From the NCBI GenBank assembly GCA_008638375.1, contig CM018048.1:620001-684000 (forward strand): a stretch of DNA of 64,000 nt, given 5' to 3'. The position numbers and the translations under genes were made by a program. Position 1 is the first letter of the stretch, and each line of letters starts with the position of its first letter. This stretch comes from Nyssa sinensis (Eukaryota; Streptophyta; Magnoliopsida; Cornales; Nyssaceae). Shown piece by piece: positions 59,801-64,000 of the stretch. The notes below the pieces were generated by a model. That model searched no databases and was not told the DNA's origin. It was given only the letters and a program-made list of their open reading frames with translations.

Positions 59801-62800
59801 TCTCCTTCGCATCTACCGAGCACTTCATCTGGAAAAGACCAATCTGAAATTTCACAACAGTCACGGCCTCAACGCACGAAGAGTCGACCAGCATAGATGC
59901 AAGATTATGAGGTAACTAACATTGATCAATTTGATGATCAAGTTACCCACTTTGTTTTACTTTCAGATTGTGATCCGGTGACATTTAACGATGCGGTTCA
60001 AGATCCAAAATAGCAGCAAGCCATGGATGAGGAGATTCATGCCATTAAGAAAAATAATACTTGGGAATTAACTAATCTTCCCAAAGGCCACATGTCGATT
60101 GGTGTCAAGTGGGTGTTTAAAACAAAGCTAAATGCACAAAGCAAAGTTGAAAAATACAAAGCTCGCTTGGTCACCAAAGGGTATAAGCAGCAGCTTGGAA
60201 TCAACTACAACGAAGTTTTTGCTCTAGTTGCAAGGCATGATAACATCAGATTGGTAATCGCCTTAGCAGCACAAAACTTAGGGTCTATATTTCAATTGGA
60301 TGTTAAATCAGCATTTCTCCATTGAGATTTGCAAGAAGAGGTATGTGTTGATCAACCTCCAGGTTATGTATAGCTGGGGAATGAGAAGAAGGTGTATAAG
60401 TTAAGAAAGGCTCTATATGGGCTGAAACAAGCTCCCCGAGCTTGGTACAGTCGTATCGAAACATACTTCTTAAAGTCAGGTTTTCAAAAATGCCCATATG
60501 AGCCTACCTTATTCATAAAATCCAGACCTGATGGCAAACTTCTGATTGTTTGCTTATATGTGGATGATTTGGTGAAAATGGTGGTAGGGTGAAGTTCTGG
60601 GAGGATGTTTGGTCTGGGGATGTGCCTTTGAGGGTGAAATTCCCTCCTAGATTATTCAGTCTGGTTACTAATAAGACGGATTGGGCTAGCGAGTGTTTGG
60701 AGAAAGTTGGGAACAAGCTTATATGGTGTCCACGCTTTAGGAGAGATTTTTTTGATTGGGAACTGGATGAGGTAAACTCCTCCTTTTGTCACCTCAACAA
60801 GTTTCGGGCTTTGGAAGACAGGGAGGATTAAAAGAGTCTGGTGGCCTGATAAGAATTCTTTCTCAGTCCGTTCCTTCTACAAGAGCATGTTCGAGTTGGA
60901 TAGCCCTCCCTTTCCTTGAAAGATCATTTGGCATTCAAAAATCCCCCCAAAAGCTTCTTCCTTTGCTTGGGAAGCTGCTTGGAGGGCTATATTAACTACG
61001 GATAACTTGAAGAAAAGAGGTTTTATCTTGGCTAGCAGATGCTATTTATGTAAGAATGATGAAGAACAAGTGGATCATGTGCTCCTCCATTGTCATATTT
61101 CCTGGAGCTGCTGGAATATTATTTTTGCTCTGTTTGGGTTTTCTTGGGTTATGTCAGGATCAGTAAATGACCTTCTTCTGGCTTAGGAAGGTTGCACACT
61201 CCCTAAGGAGCTCAAGAGTGTTTGGAGGCTAGCCCCGCTCTGCCTTTTGTGGTGTATTTGGACTGAAAGGAACAGCCGTGTCTTTGAAGATAGGGAGCTC
61301 TCTACTCCATTCTTTAAATATGCTTTTTTGCGCTTACTCTTTTTTTGGGCCAAAGAGGCTTTCCCAGCTAATGTTTCTTCTTTTGTTGATTTCCTGGGTT
61401 CTCTAAACTCGATGTAACTTTGGGGTTTTGCCCTTGGTGCCCTTCTTGGGCTCCTTTTTATATACAACTCTTTACTTATCAAAAAAAAAAAATGTGGATG
61501 ATTTGATCTACAGCTGGAAATGATAGTGCTATGTTTGATACTTTCAACTCTCGATGATGAAAGAGTTTGAGATGACTGATCTTGGCATGCTACACTACTT
61601 TCTTGGCATCGAAGTAATTCAATCTTCTGATGGTATCTTTCTCTCGCAACAAAAGTATGTTCAAGACAATTTGGCTAAGTTTCAGATGCAGCATTGCAAT
61701 TCAGTTGGTACACCAGTTGACCTTGGTTTGAAACTAACCAAAGATCCAGAAGGAAAGAAGATTGATAGCACTCTATACAAGCAAATGGTTGGAAGTTTAA
61801 TGTACTTGACAACAACTAGGCCTGATATAATGCATGGAGTAAGTTTGATGAGTCGATACATGGAAAGTCCTACGGAGTTGTACCTTCACGCTGTCAAGCG
61901 AATTTTCCAGTACCTGAAAGGTACTGAAAGGTACAACTGTTTTTGGCATACTTTACAAGAAGGGAGGACCATCTGGTCTAATTGGTTTCACTGACAACAA
62001 TTATGCTAGTGATTCCAATGATAGGAAAAGCACATCTGGTTACATTTTTATGGTGGGCTCAGGTGCGATATCATGGTCGTCAAAAAAGCAACATATTGTC
62101 ACTTTGTCCACCACTAAAGCAGAGTTTGTTGCTGCTGCTTCATGTGCCTGTCAAGCTATCTGGTTGAAAAGATTACTTGAAGAACTACAGTGTCCTCACA
62201 ATGGTTCCATTCCTATCTACTGTGATAACAGTTCAACGATCAAGCTTTCAAAGAATCCTGTTCTCCATGGCAGAAGCAAGCATATCGATGTACAGTAACA
62301 CTTCTTACATGATCTAGTCAAGGATGGAACTCTTGATCTGAAGAATTGCGGAAGTGAGGACCAGCTCGCAGATATTCTGACTAAACCCCTCAAATTGCCT
62401 TCTTTCAAGAAGCTACGACATCTACTTGGAGTGTGTTCTGTAGTTAATTCAATCTGAAATGAAGTGACTCACTAAACCAAATGTTTGCAGCACATTCAGT
62501 TTAAGGGAGGGTGTTAAGAGTTTAGTTGAGTCCTGTTTGTTTGGTCTGTTGACCATTTCTTTAGGATTCTGTTTTTGGTTGTTCCATAGAAGTCTGCTGT
62601 AGACTTGGTAGAATTTATTTTGGTTTGTTCCTTTCTTTGTTGAGTCAGTTCCTTGTTTCATGGAAATACAGTTACGTATTTCTCTATTTAATCCACATGA
62701 ATGCAATGAATAAAGTAAGTTTTTAGTCTCCCTTTAGCTGCTATTTCTGCTGTGTTTATCACGCATAACTAAACTTCTGAAAATCTGAAACAGCTAGAGA

Positions 62801-63182
62801 AGATCATTCTATTCTTATCTTTACTTGATGGCTATATTTTCCTAATAATACCCCATACTTTTCTCCAAAAGTCGGCATGTCGTACACCTGTGGTGGCAGA
62901 TTCCATGCCATCCCATATTGATTAAATTCACACTATTTGCACACTCTTCCTCCGATTCTTCGTCACTTCAGTCAGTAATTCAAACACATAGACGAACCCA
63001 TAGCCAGTTAAACAAAAAATACAAAAGCTCACAAGAAAAACAACAACAAAAATAAAAATCGAAGAAAATACCTACATATGTTACATGTATTGGGTCATAT
63101 GACAGAACCTCTTAATCAATAACAATACAAAGAACTAACTAAAACCCTATGTATGCACTCAAAGATACATAGATGTATATAC

Positions 63183-63219
<37 letters not shown>

Positions 63220-63506
63220 CCCAATTGTGGAGGTCAAAAGAAACAAACCTTAACGGTGAAGTCATGGACGGATGTGGGCTTCTCCGACTGGCTAGCCATT
63301 GCGTGATCTGATCTCAAACACAAAAACAGGGGCCTTGTTGAAGTATTACTGTGATATATAGGAGGAGATGATGGAGAAGACAAGAACCCTGTTTTGATTT
63401 GCCGAGGAAACAATGGAACCGAAGAAATTTGTGAAGAAAAGAAAAGGGTTTGCTTCGCTAAGCTCAGATTTCTTCGGATGAGAGCGCGAGCTGAAGAACA
63501 GAGCAT
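53882..63506 (-). CDS. GPX6: Glutathione peroxidase (GPX6-like, thioredoxin-type plant GPX), six exons, optional transit peptide
   Basis: Coding exons on the minus strand: 63506-63249, 56389-56313, 56168-56107, 55483-55365, 54196-54029 and 53917-53882. They join in frame with GT-AG introns and give 239 residues from the ATG at 63506, or 170 from the ATG at 63299. The core has [20 protein letters not shown] with the catalytic Cys encoded across the exon 2/3 junction, [28 protein letters not shown] with the resolving Cys, and [13 protein letters not shown] with the catalytic Trp. Plant enzymes of this family reduce H2O2 and lipid hydroperoxides using thioredoxin. The N-terminal 69 residues are rich in Ser, Arg and Leu with few acids, typical of an organelle (mitochondrial) transit peptide as in Arabidopsis GPX6. 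The second ATG would give a cytosolic form. Intron 1 (63248-56390) holds a copia element. No coding damage is seen. Confidence 0.95.
54197..55364 (-). other. GPX intron 4
   Basis: This intron of 1168 bases runs from GTACAAATTG next to 55365 to the acceptor ATAG next to 54196. No repeat or gene is recognised in it. Short open frames at 54820-55062 (-) are Phe/Leu-rich chance frames. Confidence 0.8.
55484..56106 (-). other. GPX intron 3
   Basis: 623 bases between exon 3 (donor GTATCC) and exon 4 (acceptor GCAG). Nothing recognisable is inside; the open frames at 55524-55834 (-) and 55905-56111 (+) show no family motif. Confidence 0.8.
56390..57100 (-). other. GPX intron 1, part downstream of the copia insertion
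   Basis: Ordinary AT-rich intron sequence ending in the exon 2 acceptor TTGCAG. It ends on the far side with CACAT, the target site of the copia element. Confidence 0.75.
57101..57350 (+). repeat. 5' LTR of the copia element
   Basis: 250 bp, TG...CA, followed within two bases by the Met-tRNA primer-binding site. Confidence 0.95.
57451..58380 (+). pseudogene. gag of the copia element, broken
   Basis: Starts [16 protein letters not shown] then [12 protein letters not shown], the usual N-terminus of plant copia Gag. It continues through [17 protein letters not shown] and an Arg/Gly-rich SRGRGRGQ segment to a zinc-knuckle region near 58265. A TGA at 57637-57639, a frame change near 57965, and stop or frame damage in the zinc knuckle split it into at least three pieces. 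Confidence 0.88.
58380..60571 (+). pseudogene. pol of the copia element, part 1: protease, integrase, start of RT
   Basis: The longest open piece runs 58380-59633. It holds the protease box [11 protein letters not shown]; the integrase zinc finger ([10 protein letters not shown] ... [10 protein letters not shown]); and an intact D,D,E set ([29 protein letters not shown]). After a frame change and stops near 59633-60015 the RT starts ([48 protein letters not shown]). It is interrupted at the catalytic YVDD box by the LINE insertion. Stops also occur at 60323 and about 60371. Confidence 0.92.
60572..61492 (+). mobile_element. 5'-truncated LINE fragment nested in the copia RT
   Basis: A 921-bp insert flanked by the exact 13-base repeat TGTGGATGATTTG at 60559-60571 and 61493-61505, ending in a run of A (61481-61492). 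Its frames encode the C-terminal end of a plant LINE reverse-transcriptase protein: RVKFWEDVW near the start, then [13 protein letters not shown], and a zinc-binding segment with [19 protein letters not shown] near 61020-61090. In-frame stops and a frame change are present. It carries only about the last 0.9 kb of a LINE, so it arrived already truncated. Confidence 0.93.
61506..62460 (+). pseudogene. pol of the copia element, part 2: end of RT and RNase H
   Basis: This resumes the RT after the LINE and, past a frame disturbance near 61520, reads [34 protein letters not shown] and [12 protein letters not shown] frameshift near 61970 leads into the RNase H part ([62 protein letters not shown]). 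One further stop lies at about 62297. Confidence 0.9.
62512..62761 (+). repeat. 3' LTR of the copia element
   Basis: 250 bp, same length as the 5' LTR, with about eight differences by eye (for example C/A near 62609 and G/A near 62617). Confidence 0.95.
62762..63248 (-). other. GPX intron 1, part upstream of the copia insertion, with a (TA)/(GA) microsatellite
   Basis: Intron sequence after the first coding exon (donor AAG|GTTTG). It includes a TA run at about 63183-63196 followed by a GA run to about 63217. Confidence 0.75.
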
Positions 63507-64000
63507 TGATGATGAGAGCACAGAAAACTCAGAGATATGTAGACCCAGAGCTGAGTCGAAACGTTGTACGTCAGCTATCGTGTTCATAAAGAAATCACAA
63601 GATAGGATTTGTACGTGTCGGCTAAATATTTCGCCACATGGAAGGGTCGTTGTTAGATATGTCAGTCAAGAAATAATGCATCAGATATTTTTACTAGACC
63701 ATGCAATCTTGTTTTACCAATTTAGATACTGTGCTGTGCTCCTCTGGATGCATAGATTTCTTCATTAGATAATAAGAAAATAGAATACTAGGCATGCCTA
63801 TTGCCTATTGCCTATTGCCTATTGAGATTTGAAAGAGATCTACCCAAGCTTTTTGGATCTGTCTATTTCCTTTCCAATATTAGGCAATGAACTGTAGGAT
63901 AATTATCTCAGCGGTTGCGTTGCAATGAACTAGTTTATGACACGGTGACACGGAGCAGATGCCATACTCAAAATCTTTTTTATTATTTTTTTTCTTTTCA
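63507..64000 (-). other. 5' flank of GPX
   Basis: Upstream side of the GPX gene. The frame stays open to an ATG at 63587, but the better transit-peptide start is 63506. No TATA box is called. A 7-base tandem repeat (cctattg, four copies) lies at 63797-63824. Confidence 0.45.
63797..63824. repeat. Heptanucleotide tandem repeat (CCTATTG)x4
   Basis: Four perfect copies in a row, about 300 bases upstream of the GPX start codon. Confidence 0.9.

Larger units (their letters stand above)
57101..62761 (+). mobile_element. Ty1-copia retrotransposon inside GPX intron 1, antisense to the gene
   Basis: LTRs of 250 bp each at 57101-57350 and 62512-62761 (TGTTAAG...TTTATCA). The primer site TGGTATCAGAGCC is at 57353-57365, complementary to initiator-Met tRNA. 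The polypurine tract AAGGGAGGG is just before the 3' LTR. The flanking 5-mers CACAT and CGCAT differ at one base. The LTRs differ at about eight positions by eye, roughly 3%, so the insertion is fairly young. The coding order is gag, protease, integrase, RT, RNase H (copia order), broken by several stops and frameshifts and by a nested LINE fragment. Confidence 0.95.

Noticed and set aside
60589..61482. Open frames between the copia RT halves as separate genes
   Set aside because: They are parts of the nested LINE fragment or its antisense shadow.

Overview
This is nuclear DNA from a flowering plant, most likely a dicot. It is AT-rich, its genes have GT-AG introns, and plant-type genes are scattered among many dead or non-autonomous transposable elements. 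I see no bacterial, organellar or viral gene blocks. I cannot name the species.

Genes: (1) 1702-5782 (+), five 3' exons of an HMA5-type copper P1B-ATPase; the first exon is not in the window. (2) 25706-28714 (+), an intact MCTP protein (four C2 domains plus a C-terminal membrane region) with a predicted 5' leader exon near 21.94-22.16 kb and a 3.5 kb leader intron. (3) 31351-32970 (+), a GT47 (MUR3/GT19-like) xyloglucan galactosyltransferase-type gene broken by two frameshifts. (4) 53882-63506 (-), a six-exon glutathione peroxidase with an optional transit peptide; its first intron is about 6.9 kb because a Ty1-copia element sits inside it.

Mobile DNA: a degenerate CACTA (En/Spm) element at 7954-13980 with matching TAA target duplications and remnants of both transposase genes; two long inverted repeats at 14.94-15.83 and 15.98-16.91 kb; four copies of one AT-rich MITE family (1-455, 17237-17805, 30292-30765, 45635-46110); a hAT-type MITE at 29355-29842; a Ty3-gypsy element at 34351-44904 with a decayed antisense ORF downstream of pol and a 1.2 kb nested solo LTR; an LTR element with no recognisable coding sequence (LARD-like) at 46382-53697, read on the minus strand; and a copia element at 57101-62761, itself interrupted in its reverse-transcriptase YVDD motif by a 5'-truncated LINE.

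The host genes have unrelated jobs (copper export, membrane-contact/trafficking, cell-wall glycosylation, peroxide detoxification); nothing suggests they work as a cluster. I did not find a convincing undescribed system. The points most worth a second look are the antisense ORF of the gypsy element, the long inverted repeats that could give hairpin RNA, and the nested insertions inside and beside the glutathione peroxidase gene.
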